Assembly (NCBI GenBank): GCA_034509495.1
Contig: CM067508.1
Location: 29,734,071-29,798,070 of the forward strand
From: Acestrorhynchus altus
Lineage: Eukaryota; Chordata; Actinopteri; Characiformes; Acestrorhynchidae
DNA length: 64,000 nucleotides
Direction of reading: 5' to 3'
The notes under the pieces were generated by a model. The model did not search any database and was not told the origin of the DNA. It saw nothing but the letters and a program-made list of their open reading frames with translations. Positions 49,647 through 62,636 of this stretch are shown in pieces. Within the stretch, counting starts at the first letter, position 1. Each line of letters opens with the position of its first letter. A program made the translations under genes and the position numbers.

Positions 49647-49663
49647 GGGGGGAGTAGACATAC

Positions 49664-49723
49664 CTGCTGTAGCAGAGGAATCCCAGCTACCTGTAAATTC
49701 AGCTGAGTCTGCCTCTTCCACCG
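49664..49723 (-). CDS. znf423: znf423 short upstream coding exon (VEE...WDSSATA)
   Basis: This 60-bp exon encodes VEEADSAEFTGSWDSSATA, flanked by a two-base split codon at the start and one base at the end. It aligns with the remembered human ZNF423 segment VEEGEASDFSLAWDSSVTA, which directly precedes the zinc finger 1 exon. The acceptor is tttgtttag/CGGTGG behind a long pyrimidine tract (CT/TTTC, from 49724 to about 49757), and the donor is GCAG/gtatgt. It ends in phase 1 and the exon at 28107 begins with two bases, so the join reads through with Asp (G+AT) and no stop. No zinc finger is encoded here. The first exon, which carries the start codon, was not found to the right. Twenty codons in length, so skipping keeps the frame. 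Confidence 0.87.
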
Positions 49724-49994
49724 CTAAACAAAGAAAGAAAGAGAGACAGAGAGAGAGGTTAGACTGTAGAACAGTCTATTGACCATCAATTCTTTTTATG
49801 AATTTCAGAATATAGAAGTAGCCAACCATTTGGCATATAACCAAAGCAATCCAGAAGTGCTTTACAAAGTATAGATCTCAAGCCAATAAACCACTATTCA
49901 AAAACCAGGGTCTACAATCATCATCCAACCAACCTGAAGAACCATCCCCAGAATTAAAGCACTGATTGAAGCAGCAGATCTCTCTTCCAAGTAC

Positions 49995-50235
49995 AATTCC
50001 TTAAATTAAATCCCAGTTTAAATGCCATAGCAGTCATCCAGTGCATGTTTACTGCTCTGTCCATATGTATATGCATGTAGCTGAGGTCTGACTCCGACTG
50101 ATCAGCGAGATGGGGTGGGGATGATGACGCCACTGCCCAAGATATTGGCTTATAGAAGAAAATCAGATATTGGCTTCTCAATAAAAGTCTCCTGAGAAAG
50201 ACTTCAGTTTTTTTTTTTGACTACTACAAGGTATT
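49995..50235 (+). repeat. interspersed AT-rich repeat, copy 3 (partial)
   Basis: Begins at aattaaatcccagtttaaat, then gtgcatgtttactgctctgt and a 'gactccgactgatcagcgag' segment as in copy 1. It starts 272 bp upstream (transcript sense) of the 60-bp exon. Confidence 0.65.
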
Positions 50236-51569
50236 ATAAATCTTATCTTTGTCAAAATAATCATATCACATCATGGAAATTATTGCATTTGTAGCTGAAG
50301 AACCTCCTGAATGATCAATGTCCAACAAAATCCTGGACATTCGTTTTGTTTATAGTCCTTACAAGCAAAAAGCACTACAGATTGATCAAAACCATACAAA
50401 TATCTAAATTCTGTTAACAAAGTTCATATTTTCTCAGATGATGACATATTTCAGTAGAATCGGACATCCTGAAAGTGACACCTGGTATGTGACTGTCTAC
50501 TATAAATACTTTGAAATTTATATGTGAATAAAGGAAGAGCAAACTATGAAACCATACCACAACACTGGTCTACGGGTCTAAATGTTAAGATGTCTTTTTC
50601 CATACTCTTTGCAAGGTACTGTCTTTTGCATATTCTTATTCCTTATGTAGATTCACTGCATGCTTACTTTCAGAATGCAGAACTTTTAATCTGAACCAAA
50701 ACTGCTGCAGTGAAGCTCATAAAACAGAAGCTTTTCTTCTTATGCCAGATTCATGTTTACATTTCCTTAAAACTACTAGAGTATTAGACATAACTCAACT
50801 TCCTTATTCCCATTAAAGTATCAGCTTCAAAATATTACAAAAATCAGAACTACTTCAAGGACCCCTTACTGCGTATTGGAAATTGTCACATTTCAAACAA
50901 TACCCAGGCCTATTTGTATCTGAACTGCATATTTCATTAAAACCTGTTTGTAACCAACAAGCACATTTCCACACGCACTGTTGAACAGCATTGTTTTCAG
51001 GAGAGCACCATGTTAATGATGCTGTATAATGCATCTATCATGTGTTGTATCTGATTGCTGGATGTACATCAAAGGCTTTATTGAGTGCCTATGTGTTTGT
51101 GTATCTATGGCTGTGTGTGGGGGTGTGTTTTTCCCTTTGTTTCCCCCTCTGTACTAATTTTGGAGGTGCAAAAAACAGGTAAGAGCGGCGGGGAGATGAG
51201 AGGAGAGGAGGAATGTGATGATGAAGGCTTTCCTGGGTATAGCAGGGGAAAGGAAGCCCCACTGGCACACAAACAGGATACGGCAGTGCTCAGGACACAA
51301 TGAGCACTACAGCTCGCACCCCTCCCCTCCTGAAAACCCCCTACAGCCTCTCAGCACTTCACACTTACGAAAACACATATGTACAAAGACATATACACAG
51401 CTTAGGAAAGAAAACAGGTCATAACTCATTTCAATTATTTGCAATAATTTCTCATAGTGCGTACCATAAATGGGCCCACCTATCCGTTACTTAATGCAAG
51501 TTTCCTAGCAGTTGCTGAATAACTGATAATCACAACTAAATACAACCCTCAAAAGATGAACAAACCTGC

Positions 51570-51790
51570 AGTTTCAGGGGTTAAACCGTTAACAGCATGC
51601 TTTGTGCTAAAGCCATTTGTGCGCTAGCTGAAGAAACTGAAGCAAAAATCGCTTCAGCACACAAACTCAGAGGACGACGTCCACTTTGAGGATTATGGGC
51701 GAGAGCAGAGGAGATGACTATCACTAATGAGCTTCACAGGGGGTGAAGATACTCATTAAGAGATCAAACTCGCTACTAGAAGGAAGATTA
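51570..51790. promoter_or_regulatory. candidate conserved non-coding block
   Basis: Unique sequence including a near-palindromic pair ctgaagcaaaaatcgcttca (51638-51657) and atgagcttcacagggggtga. No coding evidence. Confidence 0.3.
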
Positions 51791-52021
51791 GAGTTAAAGA
51801 GGGGCTTGTATTAAAGAGGGCAAGAAAAAAGAAAGCAAAAGGGAGAGAGATGGAAACAGAGACAGGGAAGGAGATTGACTTTTGACAACCGTTTATTGAC
51901 CCTCCAAGAAAGGTTGTTCTACCTTAACATTATTATATGAAACCCTCACTTCTGAGATGGTACACAGAGACTGATAGAGCGAGACATGGGGGGAGCAACA
52001 GAGAGCAAACCATTTTTACTC

Positions 52022-52099
52022 TTATTATTATTATTATTACCACCAGTAATAATCCCTGCCATAAATTTCCTTTGACTACTTTTATTATTATTATTATTA

Positions 52100-52172
<73 letters not shown>
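52022..52172. repeat. inverted trinucleotide repeat (TTA)n-(TAA)n
   Basis: (TTA)n at 52082-52132 abuts (TAA)n at 52131-52172, giving a near-perfect palindrome with arms of about 40 bp. A shorter (TTA)n lies at 52022-52039. Confidence 0.95.
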
Positions 52173-52176
<4 letters not shown>

Positions 52177-53429
52177 TAATAACGGAAAACTGATTAATAA
52201 TTTTGGTTGACAGCGATCTTTTGCCTACTTTACTACTGTATATTACAACAATTATAAATATTATAACAATTTTCCTAAAACTAAATATGTAATAAATATT
52301 TCCTTTGCATGGCATTGTGATACAATGCCTACTTTGTTATTGCTATAACTTTATAATAACATTTTCATTAATTTTATTACATTATCAACCAAATAACTCA
52401 ACTCAACAACTTAATCATTATTATTATTTTTATTGTAGAACTTTTTTTTAATTTAGAAATATGTTTGACTTAAGTTGACCGAAGTTTACTTGCTTTGGTA
52501 ACAGTCATGCCAATAAAGGCTGATTGAATGTATCTTAAATGAGAAAGAGAGCAAAACAGAGGGAGTGAGAATGAGAGAGTGACACAGGGGATGGAGAGAG
52601 TGTTAAGAGAGGGGGGGAGACAGAGACAGAGAGAAAGAGGTGGGGAAGAAGTTGATATTGCTCTGTAAATAATAACAGAGAGGATGGAGGACAGAAAGGA
52701 AAGACTGCTATTCCACTTTGGGTAAAGGAAGTTGTGGTCAGATAGGCTCCTGCTGGCGGTGGACAACGCAGTAGACACTAAAACCACTTCCTGTTCTGAT
52801 TCTGAGGTGGGGGTGGACGTGGGGGTGGGGTAAACGGCACTGTCTCACTGCCAGCCGTACCACATTCCTTCCACATTATCAGAGCCTTAATTACACACAG
52901 ACACCAGGCCTCTCTCTCCCTCACTCAAACACACAGGGTGCAGAGTGTGTGATCTGGGCTCCTCAGTGTAATGATGTCTCCCAGTCTGCACTCAGCGGGG
53001 TGGTCAGTGTGAACTTGGCTCCAGCACCTCCTCCAGCTTCATATTCCACAGCAGAGCCAATGCTAACAGGTTTCTGTGTGTTTGCTCTGAAAGGGCTGCT
53101 GGCCATCGCAAGCACCGGACGCCAGGCTGCTTCTGCCCAAAAACAACAGCAGGCCTTGCCTCCTCTGTGCAGGATGCTCATGTCCAGCCCCCAAACTCCT
53201 GCTACCCTCATTTAAACTTGTCCGTACACATCACACCTTTTTGTTGTCCGTACACTTTCTTTTAGTTCTTTTTTTTGCTGTGCAAATAAGCACAATATGC
53301 AAATGAGCACCTCCGTACAGTGAAGCACACACTAACACGATAATGTCAGTGCTGGGTCCAAAACCCAAATAACAGACATCAGCAATGGTGCTACAGTTTC
53401 AATGTTCATAGTGGGTACAGAGTTTCACG

Positions 53430-53705
53430 GAAAGAACACCTCTCCACCTGTTAAGCATGGGGGGGGGGGGGGGGGATCTTGCTTTGCAGAGGTGGCACAG
53501 AGAACACTTCATTGCTAGAGAGAAGAATGGATTCAATCAAACACCAGCAAAACCTGGAAGTAAACATCACATCTGTAAAAACAAAAAGCTGAAGATGGCA
53601 ATAGGATGGATTCTACTGAATATAATAACACTCAACACACCTCAAAATACAAAATGGACTGCCTTAAGTGGTGAATGCTGACAGTTTTCACCTAAACATA
53701 CAATA
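53430..53705 (+). mobile_element. Tc1-like transposase fragment
   Basis: 'gttaagcatggggggg' (the KHGGG segment seen in Tc1 transposases) is followed by 'gatcttgctttgcagaggtgg', 'agaatggattcaatcaaaca' and 'ctggaagtaaacatcacat', in the order I recall for a fish Tc1-like gene. A G-run expansion (53459-53475) sits in it. Frames are broken. Confidence 0.6.
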
Positions 53706-54555
53706 CAGCAAATCAGCCTAAGAGTCTCACAGAAAGAGAAGCCACTAGCAGGAAATAATAGGCAAATCTCCATCTCTCACCTCCTAAAGATTTATGCTTC
53801 TGTATTAGAACAAAGTGGAGTCTATGCTGCAACATGCACAAGTGGCTGTAAGCATTTATTTTTGTGTTGGTGTATCTGCTCTGCAATTACACTGCCAAAA
53901 CACTAGTTGGCAATGGGGCTTCTATTTCACTGTAATGGCTTCCTTGGCGGAATACTCACAAATGACGGTGGCGAAAACTGAGCAGATTATGTTGAGGTTG
54001 GAGCTAACAGCTCTTGAACAGCAGTTATTTTTATTACATTTCTCCAAAGTATAAAAGAGAGAAGACATCAAATGAGATGGCCCATATGGCCACTGAACTG
54101 ATTCAGTTTCACCAACTGAATTTAAAAGTGAGGTGAAAGCCGAAACACAATACTACCAAGCAGACCGATCACAGTTGTTTCGGGAATTTCAAGTCAAGCT
54201 ACAGCACATGGTATACGGCAGTGCAGTAACTACAACGTGCTTATGCCATAGATTTGACGCAAAAGCAATCTTTGGCATTTAACTGCCTATAAAATCTGTT
54301 CACATGCTGTGACATTTGCCGAAGGGGGTATTAGTACTAATTAATGCTAATCTTAGTACTAATCTTGCAGGGTGTCCAAACCTCTGATTTGGGTCATTTT
54401 TCTTTTTTGTTACGTTGAAACTGTAAACGATATTCAAGAAATGACAAAAAATGTTGGAAATCAGGTCATCTTTTACTTGCAGCTTTTACTAAACGCTTTT
54501 GAAGATTGAAAAAAGTTAATGTAATGTAAAATAAGTTAAACACAAATTCATTGGG

Positions 54556-54730
54556 GAAACTCATCATAGCGCTATATGATCCGAGGATCGCAGGTTTGAA
54601 TCCCAGGTCATGCTGCTTGCCACTGGCAGCTGGACTCAGAGAGCATTTTGCTCCAGTGGCTAGCATTTGAACCTGTATTGTATAGATATGGGTTTGTAGA
54701 TGGTGCTGTCTCTGCACATTAAACCAAGGG
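54556..54730 (+). repeat. tRNA-derived SINE-like fragment
   Basis: ggatcgcaggtttgaatccc contains a good B box (GGTTTGAATCC), followed by a non-tRNA body. No matching tRNA acceptor stem or A box, so not a functional tRNA. Confidence 0.5.
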
Positions 54731-55999
54731 CAATAATGGTAACCACAGGCATCTGTTAGCCATTACACACAATTGAAAGAAAAAAGGAGGAAATTTAATG
54801 CAGTATCCCAAGTACAGTATTTTGGTATAATGATATTTCTCATTCATTTGTTTAGCTTTTTGTTCACATATTCAACAAAAGCATAACCTAAGAAATGGTG
54901 TCCAAACATTTGCATGCAGCATCAAACAGCATTCCTTAACGCATAATGAGTTCATTCCAACACCTGCTGTACCAGGACCAATGCCTGTACATACTGTCCT
55001 TCACAAATAAAAGAATCACTCTATTCTGTTACTGATGGCAACGTTGTGTTCTGGATTCACAGGTCATTTGGCTTTTGTGGCTGCTCGCTGCTGTAAATGT
55101 AGTGTGTGTGTGAGCGCGCCAGTGAGTGATGTTCATACAATACTCCCAGAAAACATCACAGTCCATATTTCTCTAACTCCTCTGCTGGCCTGGCTTGGCT
55201 GCTCAGACGCCTCGCTGTACTATTTTTCGGGAAAGGCACCATGCTGGCTTTTCTGGTTAGATCTCGCTCTCTTCTTCTCTGCTGTGCTGGGTTGGGCCTG
55301 CCTCCCCCCGGCTTTGTGGTATGCTCCCTTTAGTCTGTAAAATCTTGGACTCTGGGATACACACGTACAAAGACATACACACACAGCTACTGCTGCAATA
55401 CTAGGCTAGGATAGGACAAATGATACGCAAAGTATACGCAAACATATACGTCAGATATTATTTTACTGTATTTGAACACTATTAATATACTATACTGTGT
55501 CACAATACATTCAGAATGCTGGTGGATTCCTTTAGAAAATTAAGAACACCTAGAAGAACCCTTTTGGAAGATTTGAGGTTGTTTAGGATGTTTCCAGCAC
55601 ACAGGCATAGTACAGCAATTTATAGTAGCTGGCTTCTGAAATAAAGAGTAGAAGAAATGATCCGCTTAACAAAGCCACAGCACTGCTATATTCATCTGAG
55701 CTGAATGGAAGAATTGGACTCACATGTAAGGGTATCTTTTAGATTTAAATTAGGTTTAAATTTCTAAACAATTAAACATTTCTTAGCAACTAAAACTGAA
55801 TTCTGGTCTAAACTGACAACATTGGAATAGAGTAAAATCCATGGCATTACATCTACTAATAAGAGGCAGGGGAGAGTGTGATGTACAACACTGAACATAC
55901 TGGTGTGGGTTGGTGAGTTGGCAGGGTGTCATATATACTGAAAGAGTGCTGCAAGTTAAATCTATACATGCACAGAAATTAAAAGAAAAAACAAAACTG

Positions 56000-56290
56000 A
56001 ACATTGACCAGTGAGGGGGACAGGGCTGATGATGTCATTAATCTAGATATTGGGCTATAGATGAAAATAAGAAGGGAGGTGCTGTTTGCTCTCGTTCTTT
56101 GCTCAAGTGTTCAGATTTCAAAATAAAAGTCATGAAAAGGTACGAATACTGATAGATACATAAATAACAAAAATAATAAAGGTCATTCAGGTTGTTTATT
56201 TATTCAAACTACTGTCAAGTATTTTAGAAGAAGTATCTAAGAAATTATAAATATCCTTGTAAATCTAATCATTACAAATAAGTGATCAAA
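56000..56290 (+). repeat. interspersed AT-rich repeat, copy 4 (3' part)
   Basis: Matches copy 1 from the gatgatgtcattaatctaga region through 'aaataaaagtcatgaaaagg', the 'actgatagatacataaataac' stretch and 'attataaatatccttg'. Confidence 0.65.
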
Positions 56291-57194
56291 AAGATTCCAT
56301 TTTCAGTTCAAAAACACTCAGCATGACCGGTTTCCATCAGAACTGTGTACTGTACCTTGCAAGCAAAGAAATCAGTTAAATTTACATCTGAAAGGCAGAC
56401 AGATTTCTCGGCTCAGAGCGGGAGGATGCTGAGAAATTTGCACTGGAGTTGAGTGGTCTTACTTGTGGTACAAGGCCAGACCCAGCTTTGATAAGTGTAA
56501 AAAGGGATAAGACAGAACTGCAAAAACATGGTAGAATTTCTATTATTCCTTAACTCCACTTAATGTAATGGTGGGGGATTATGATGGTTGTGACCTTTAG
56601 TATTCAAACACCAAGAAAGTGCACTAGATGACATAATTAATAGGATGTTCAGGTGGGCAATACGATAATTTTATTAGGTATTTAAGCACGGAGATGCAAT
56701 ATTTTGCCATATCACCCACCAGCCGCAGAATGCAGCTGATATTATTTGTCTCCACAATTAGGGCTGTGCAGAATCTGGTGATATGGTACGTAATACATGA
56801 TTCAATATATTGAGATTTTTTTTTTTACTCATTTTGCAGGATGTTTTGAGAATTTCACGCACCTTTATTCACCTGAAAATTACAAAGAATTTATAGGAGA
56901 CTGATGGCAGATATCGTTTCTAGGCTACTCTAATATGGCAATAAATACAGACATTAGGTAATTAAACAAACTTGCCAATTTTGTTTTTTCAAAAATGTAC
57001 TTGTATTTTTTGGCTCTTTGCTTGTAATGACCAAAAGAAACACCATCCAGCTGAGAAAGCAAGCAACATCTAGTAGTATTGAGCTGAAAATGCAATAATA
57101 ATAATGATCTTTTGTAATGATTAGATAGACATTTCTTAAGTTAAGCTAAGGTTATATTAAAGTTATTATTTATAATACTTGATAATAGTCCAAA

Positions 57195-57260
57195 CAATAA
57201 ATATCCTTCATCAATGATAACAATAATAATAAAAATAATAACAACAACAACAACAATAAC

Positions 57261-57307
<47 letters not shown>
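57195..57307. repeat. (AAT)n/(AAC)n microsatellite
   Basis: AAT, AAC and AAT blocks, ending in a perfect (AAT)n run at about 57259-57307. Confidence 0.95.
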
Positions 57308-57309
<2 letters not shown>

Positions 57310-57789
57310 GTTATATTGCCTCAGGACTCAGGATTGATATTTGATCTCGTCTTAGAGAATACAGCAGCTGTGCTCGTGACATCATAACCCCGCACACGTC
57401 TCTCGTCCCTCATGAGTGCATGTTTAAGCCATATTTTCAACTGGATTTTAGTGATTACGAAACTTGATAACACACTGTAGTTGATGACACGTCAAAGGCA
57501 CTGTCTGGAGTTTACTCTGATCCTGAGTTATGATTTCTAAAGTACCAGCATGTAGCTAACCCAGAACCTGCAATCTGCCAAGTGTTGGGTTTAAAGTGTT
57601 AAACATCAACATTTTCTTACACCCCATCCACAGCACACATTCTGTTTCATTCTTACTGACTATCACAAAATGGAATGAAGAGATGATTTCTGCTTGTCGA
57701 AGCAACACATCCAAGTGGCCCACTCCCCAGAACACACTGTCTAATTCAACTGAAGTATTCCAGTCTCCCCCCAAAGTCACTTTAGCTTA

Positions 57790-57935
57790 AATCTTTTCTA
57801 ACAAGCTGGACGCAAAATTCCGGAAGACACATCTTCCTAGTGGAAGAGAAAAACGCTAAATTACCCCCAATCAGAGCGCCACTCATCCCCCATTTACCGC
57901 TTCATTAGAAGAGGGATATTGGAGTGTAGTCAGGC
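57790..57935. promoter_or_regulatory. candidate conserved non-coding block
   Basis: Unique sequence before a GA repeat, with CpGs and segments such as gctaaattacccccaatcag. Inferred only. Confidence 0.28.

Positions 57936-57937
<2 letters not shown>

Positions 57938-57981
<44 letters not shown>
57938..57981. repeat. (GA)n microsatellite
   Basis: A perfect GA run. Confidence 0.95.
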
Positions 57982-57984
<3 letters not shown>

Positions 57985-58221
57985 TGTGGGAGTGTGGAGG
58001 AGGTAGGGGGTTACACTAGACAAATGCCCTGCCTCTCACACAGCAGAGACACACACATCCACATACACACACTCATGGCTCTGTTCACCTGCAGGCTACA
58101 CAACAGCACCACACAGTTGAGCCCAGCTCCCTGACTAAAAACAATGCAGCCAGCGGCACCAGCAAACCCAGGCTTCCTACACACTACTAGCACTGGACTC
58201 CAGGCCAAGTGAGATGTGCAC

Positions 58222-58224
<3 letters not shown>

Positions 58225-58288
<64 letters not shown>
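58225..58288. repeat. (CA)32 microsatellite
   Basis: A perfect CA run. Confidence 0.97.
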
Positions 58289-58293
<5 letters not shown>

Positions 58294-58779
58294 GCACTAA
58301 TATTCACCGTCATGTCTACGAATAGACTGATAATATTCATGCCAGTATTTATAGTGTGGGCTTTCATATAGAGTAGGCAGATAATCTCGTAATTGTAGAT
58401 GATAAATTTAAATATGCTTCGGTTCCCAGAAGTGCAGATTTCTTCATCAAGCCATATTAATAAAAGGCCATCACATTTTGCTTAGTGTTCTTGAACTAAG
58501 ATCTCAAGCTTGCATGGACACAGAGGTGGGGCTATAGGGATGGGCCATCCAGATGTGAAGTGCTGCACTATAGCTGTCTCCCAAAGCGGAAGTTCTCTTG
58601 CTCTTTCTCTCCTTCCATGTATCTATACAAAAAGAAAAGAATAAAAAGACTCTGGAGAAGATATCCAGACCTCACACTATGATCTCCAGCAAGCAACTCA
58701 GAAGCCCTGCTCAGAGAGTGAAAGAAACAAATGGAGACAGAAAAAAAAACATCATTAGAAAGAGATAAAAAAAAAATTG

Positions 58780-58960
58780 CTATTCTAATAAGAGCGTTTT
58801 CCTCATCTTCCTGTGGGGAATCGCTCTCCTTCATTAGTGGAGGGGATATATTTATATATTTCTCATATTTATTCCTCACAATGTCCCAAGTGTACAAAGC
58901 ACTGCTAATGTGAACTATGATGCCAGCTTGATGGGGGATGGGCTCAGACCAGTGGGAGAG
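58780..58960. promoter_or_regulatory. candidate conserved non-coding block
   Basis: Unique AT-leaning sequence (for example ctccttcattagtggagggg and catatttattcctcacaatg) with a TTCATTAGTG homeodomain-like site. The open frames across it have no recognisable domain. Confidence 0.28.
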
Positions 58961-59739
58961 TGTGAGAGTAGGAGAACAGAGGAGACAGAAACTAAAAGAA
59001 TGCACGTCTATGGAGATGTAGCCACAGGTGAGGTCGGACAGGCCAAGGCCAGATTCATCCAATCAGCGAGAGACATTTATTAGCTATAATTAAGAATCTA
59101 AAGATAGACCTGACATATTGTGCAATGTTTACTAGAAAGTGGGGCTTTAACACCGCAGCTTCCACAAATCCCCATGATGTTAATTTGCCTTTGTTAAAGG
59201 AATAGATCTGCAAAAAAAAAAAAAAAAATCAGATTTACAGGATTTCTCACAGACCCCAGATACAGTCGATCAGCTAAAACATATCTGGAATCTGATACAC
59301 GCTTCTTTATTCTACCACTGGAGGCTAAGGTTGCAACTATAGACTGGACTCAGACTGTCACCAATCTCGTCAAGTAAATACTTGTCAATTTTTTTATTAA
59401 TGTGCTTGAATAATCAATGGAAGAGCTATGTAAACAAGTTAATGAGTGCAGCATGTCTTTTTTAAAACATTTCAACTGAAATTCAGGTAATTCAATTCTG
59501 CTCTCTGGAGCACAATGCATGGAATGGAATGGTAGAAGCTGGTTGGTGGAGGGTTGGATTTAGTTATTGAATATTACTGCACCAATATTCTGATGCCAAG
59601 CATCTTAGCATCTATCATCTAAGCAACTACATGTGGGGTCAGGAATATACATATATACATATACATGCACTGTTCATTTCTCTTGGTAATTTAATTCAAA
59701 AGCTAAACTTAATTTTAATATATGCATTGCATGTTAAAT

Positions 59740-59960
59740 GACTGTACTGTGGGCAGGTCCTGCTGGAAAAGGAAATCGGCATCTCCTGGCAAAATCTCCT
59801 GGCAGATACTGCATTGACTCTGGACTTGATAAAGCCGCAGTGGATGACATGCCCCTCTAAACCATCAGAGTGTCCACAAATGTCCCACTGGACTTCAGAC
59901 ACCTTTACAAAAGAGGAGTTTGGAGCACTGAGCAATAGTCTAATTGTTGATTGTGGTTGC
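59740..59960 (-). pseudogene. Tc1-like transposase fragment
   Basis: The minus-strand frame contains WDICGHSDGLEGHVIHCGFIKSR, matching the remembered WGAMSSAGVGPLCFIKSRVNA region between the catalytic residues of a fish Tc1-like transposase. A piece near 59950 corresponds to the gagtttggagcactgagcaa start. Only part of the gene remains. Confidence 0.65.
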
Positions 59961-61903
59961 GTGTGCTGAACAAGATCATACACATACATTAAGATGCAGA
60001 GTCTTACCATTATATTTAGGCTATAACCCAAGAAAGAGGTTACATAATTTGGATAATTCTGATGATATGAAAAAATTCTGATGACTTTGCTGGTCAGAGA
60101 CAGGTGGCTTGACAAGTCCGCCAGGTGTTTCCTCTAGAGAGAGAGGGAATACGTTAATCACTTATTTTACCATCCAACAGGCAGTAATGAAGCCCTAAGT
60201 AGTGTATAGTCAAGCTATATCCATCATAAGTGCCATAAATTGCAGTGGTGAAAGCTACACGCAAGCTCCACTTCCTCTGGATATCAGCACTAGCTTGTAA
60301 ATACTTAATACAGTGGGGCGCATGGTCTAATGATTACAGCATGTTTTCAAACGTTACCTTGGATACCCTCGCTTTTCTTAATGCACTCTGCAGCTGGTGC
60401 CAAACACTAGTGCTGGAAGGTAACCGAAAAACTGACACTGGGCCTCCATTTCAAGATCCAAAATGGCCACCTCTGATCAGCAATGATCTATATTGGCTCT
60501 GTAAAAGATTAGATTTCATTAATACCTTCCAAATGATGTGTCCAGCAGGGGAACAACTCAGCCTCGGAAGATTAATTTTTTACTTTCTTTTCTACTGAAC
60601 AGACAGTCGTGCTACAGCTAGATCCATCTAGTGTCCATCCTGATGTAGCTGGTACAGTGGAAGTAGTAAAATGTAAAACAGTGACCATGCACTCACAAAG
60701 GCAGGTTCCACTCAGGTTCTACTCTGGTACGTTGATAACTTAATAATGGCTTAACTTTAAGACCAACACCAGCAGCCTTTTGTACTGCCTCCTTTCTCAC
60801 ACCGTCTTCATAGTGCTGGAGGAATGGGCACTGGTCATTGTGACAGTTATGACTGGCATGAGCAAGCAAGCAACTTCCCATGTCCCCGAAAAAATACATT
60901 GTATTGGACATCCCTCATCCAAAATAAATAAATAAATAAATTTGGACATACATAGTCATACTGATAGTAGTAATTTCACTCCTGTTGCTCTCTGTTTCTC
61001 AGGTTCCTGGGTAGAAAAATCACACTACTGTTATTCTCTGTATGACTACATGCACCAAACCAGGACACCCATGTTCTGACAGTTTGGGATAAGTATACAT
61101 ATCGTTACACTCTGAAACTCCAGTATCTTTCTGTAAGAACTCTTATTTGAGATTAGTAGAAAAATTGGTGGAAAGCTATTGTTTTCGAGCTTTGTAAGAA
61201 ACAAATAATGGACTTAATTGACCAATAATAAAAACAAATATATCTTCAATCAAATACAAAAACAAAACTACAAAAGTATCATTCACTGCAGTGCAACACA
61301 CCTGCACTGTGGGGTAACTGGAAAACAGTTGAGAATACCTAAACTAGGTCTACAAAACCAAATATCAATATAGATTTTTATTTTCTGGCTAACAATTGCA
61401 CAAGTAAACAATATAAGCTTCCCACATTACAGCTGAGCAGTGAAATTAGCTTACATCACTCTAGCTGGCATTTATGTAAATTAATCTGATCTCTTCAGTG
61501 ACTGTAGCCACTGACAGCCTCTGACATGATAAAGGATAATTTTGCAGCCTGAATATGTAGATATACAGCAAAAGAGTGTTGTGTGTTAATCGGGCATCAT
61601 GTATTACCCTAAAAGAGACCCATGAAAAACGGTTAGTCATCCTCAAACATGCTGACCAGTCAAGAAAATAACATGCTTTTTTCATTCTTTTTTTATTTCT
61701 CCTGACAGCTCTATGCTCTATTAAATAAAACAGCATAATGCATGCTTTAGATGATGTCTAGTTTATCAGTGTAATTGTATCTCTATCTGTGTTCGCAATG
61801 CAGATGGAGCAGAGTTAATAAATGGGTCTCAGAAGAGAGGCCTGATATTTAACAGTATTACAGGGATGGACTGCGCTCCCTCTCTTTAAACTATTATTTA
61901 AGA

Positions 61904-61911
<8 letters not shown>

Positions 61912-61941
<30 letters not shown>
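61912..61941. repeat. (GA)n microsatellite
   Basis: Perfect GA run of about 30 bp. Confidence 0.93.
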
Positions 61942-61945
<4 letters not shown>

Positions 61946-62034
61946 AACACTCTTCCCCAAGGGCTGTCTTGTTACATTCTCTCTATCTCTCACACTCACA
62001 CACGCAATTTATTTCTATATTGCTGAAATTCCTC

Positions 62035-62115
62035 CTTCATTAATTACTGTTGGGTTGAAATGAGCATGCAGTGTTATTTGCATTTCTGTTAAGCAGTGTT
62101 ACTATACACAGTGTC
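62035..62115. promoter_or_regulatory. candidate enhancer-like segment with octamer
   Basis: Unique sequence with TTCATTAATTACTG and the POU octamer ATTTGCAT at 62076-62083. Inference from motifs. Confidence 0.33.
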
Positions 62116-62116
62116 T

Positions 62117-62490
<374 letters not shown>

Positions 62491-62636
62491 GTCATTCAAA
62501 AAAGTTTGGAATCACTTGTTCGAACACCAACAAAACTGACTAGAGTATGATTATAGTCCAGATATTTAGATGTTTTATTCAACATTTCCAGCTTTTTGGA
62601 AGAAAAATAATATATTAAGTGATAAATAATTTATAG

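Larger units (their letters stand above)
28108..49663 (-). other. znf423: znf423 intron 2 (complete, 21,556 bp)
   Basis: This is the complete intron between the two coding exons, with gtatgt at its 5' end and a gcgcgcttatag 3' end, both phase 1. Near the donor the transcript has a (CA)34 run, and near the acceptor a (UG)n run. Inside are a Tc1-like fragment near 29.4-29.85 kb, a Tc1-like relic near 37.9-38.6 kb, a hAT-like palindromic element at 40.2 kb, interspersed repeats and candidate regulatory blocks. The stretches 32.2-37.0 kb, 40.4-41.8 kb, 42.5-44.3 kb and 46.6-49.5 kb are largely AT-rich sequence with no gene that I can see. Confidence 0.82.

Noticed and set aside
54570..54610. tRNA gene
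   Set aside because: Good B box only; no A box in the right place and no acceptor stem pairing, so SINE remnant.
55035..55340. Hydrophobic 101-residue open frame on the plus strand
   Set aside because: Apparent membrane segments, but no known family, no introns or regulatory context; likely chance.
60100..60150. Splice acceptor-like ctctctctctag followed by an open frame on the minus strand
   Set aside because: The frame runs into a Tc1-like transposase fragment and unrelated sequence; no match to znf423.
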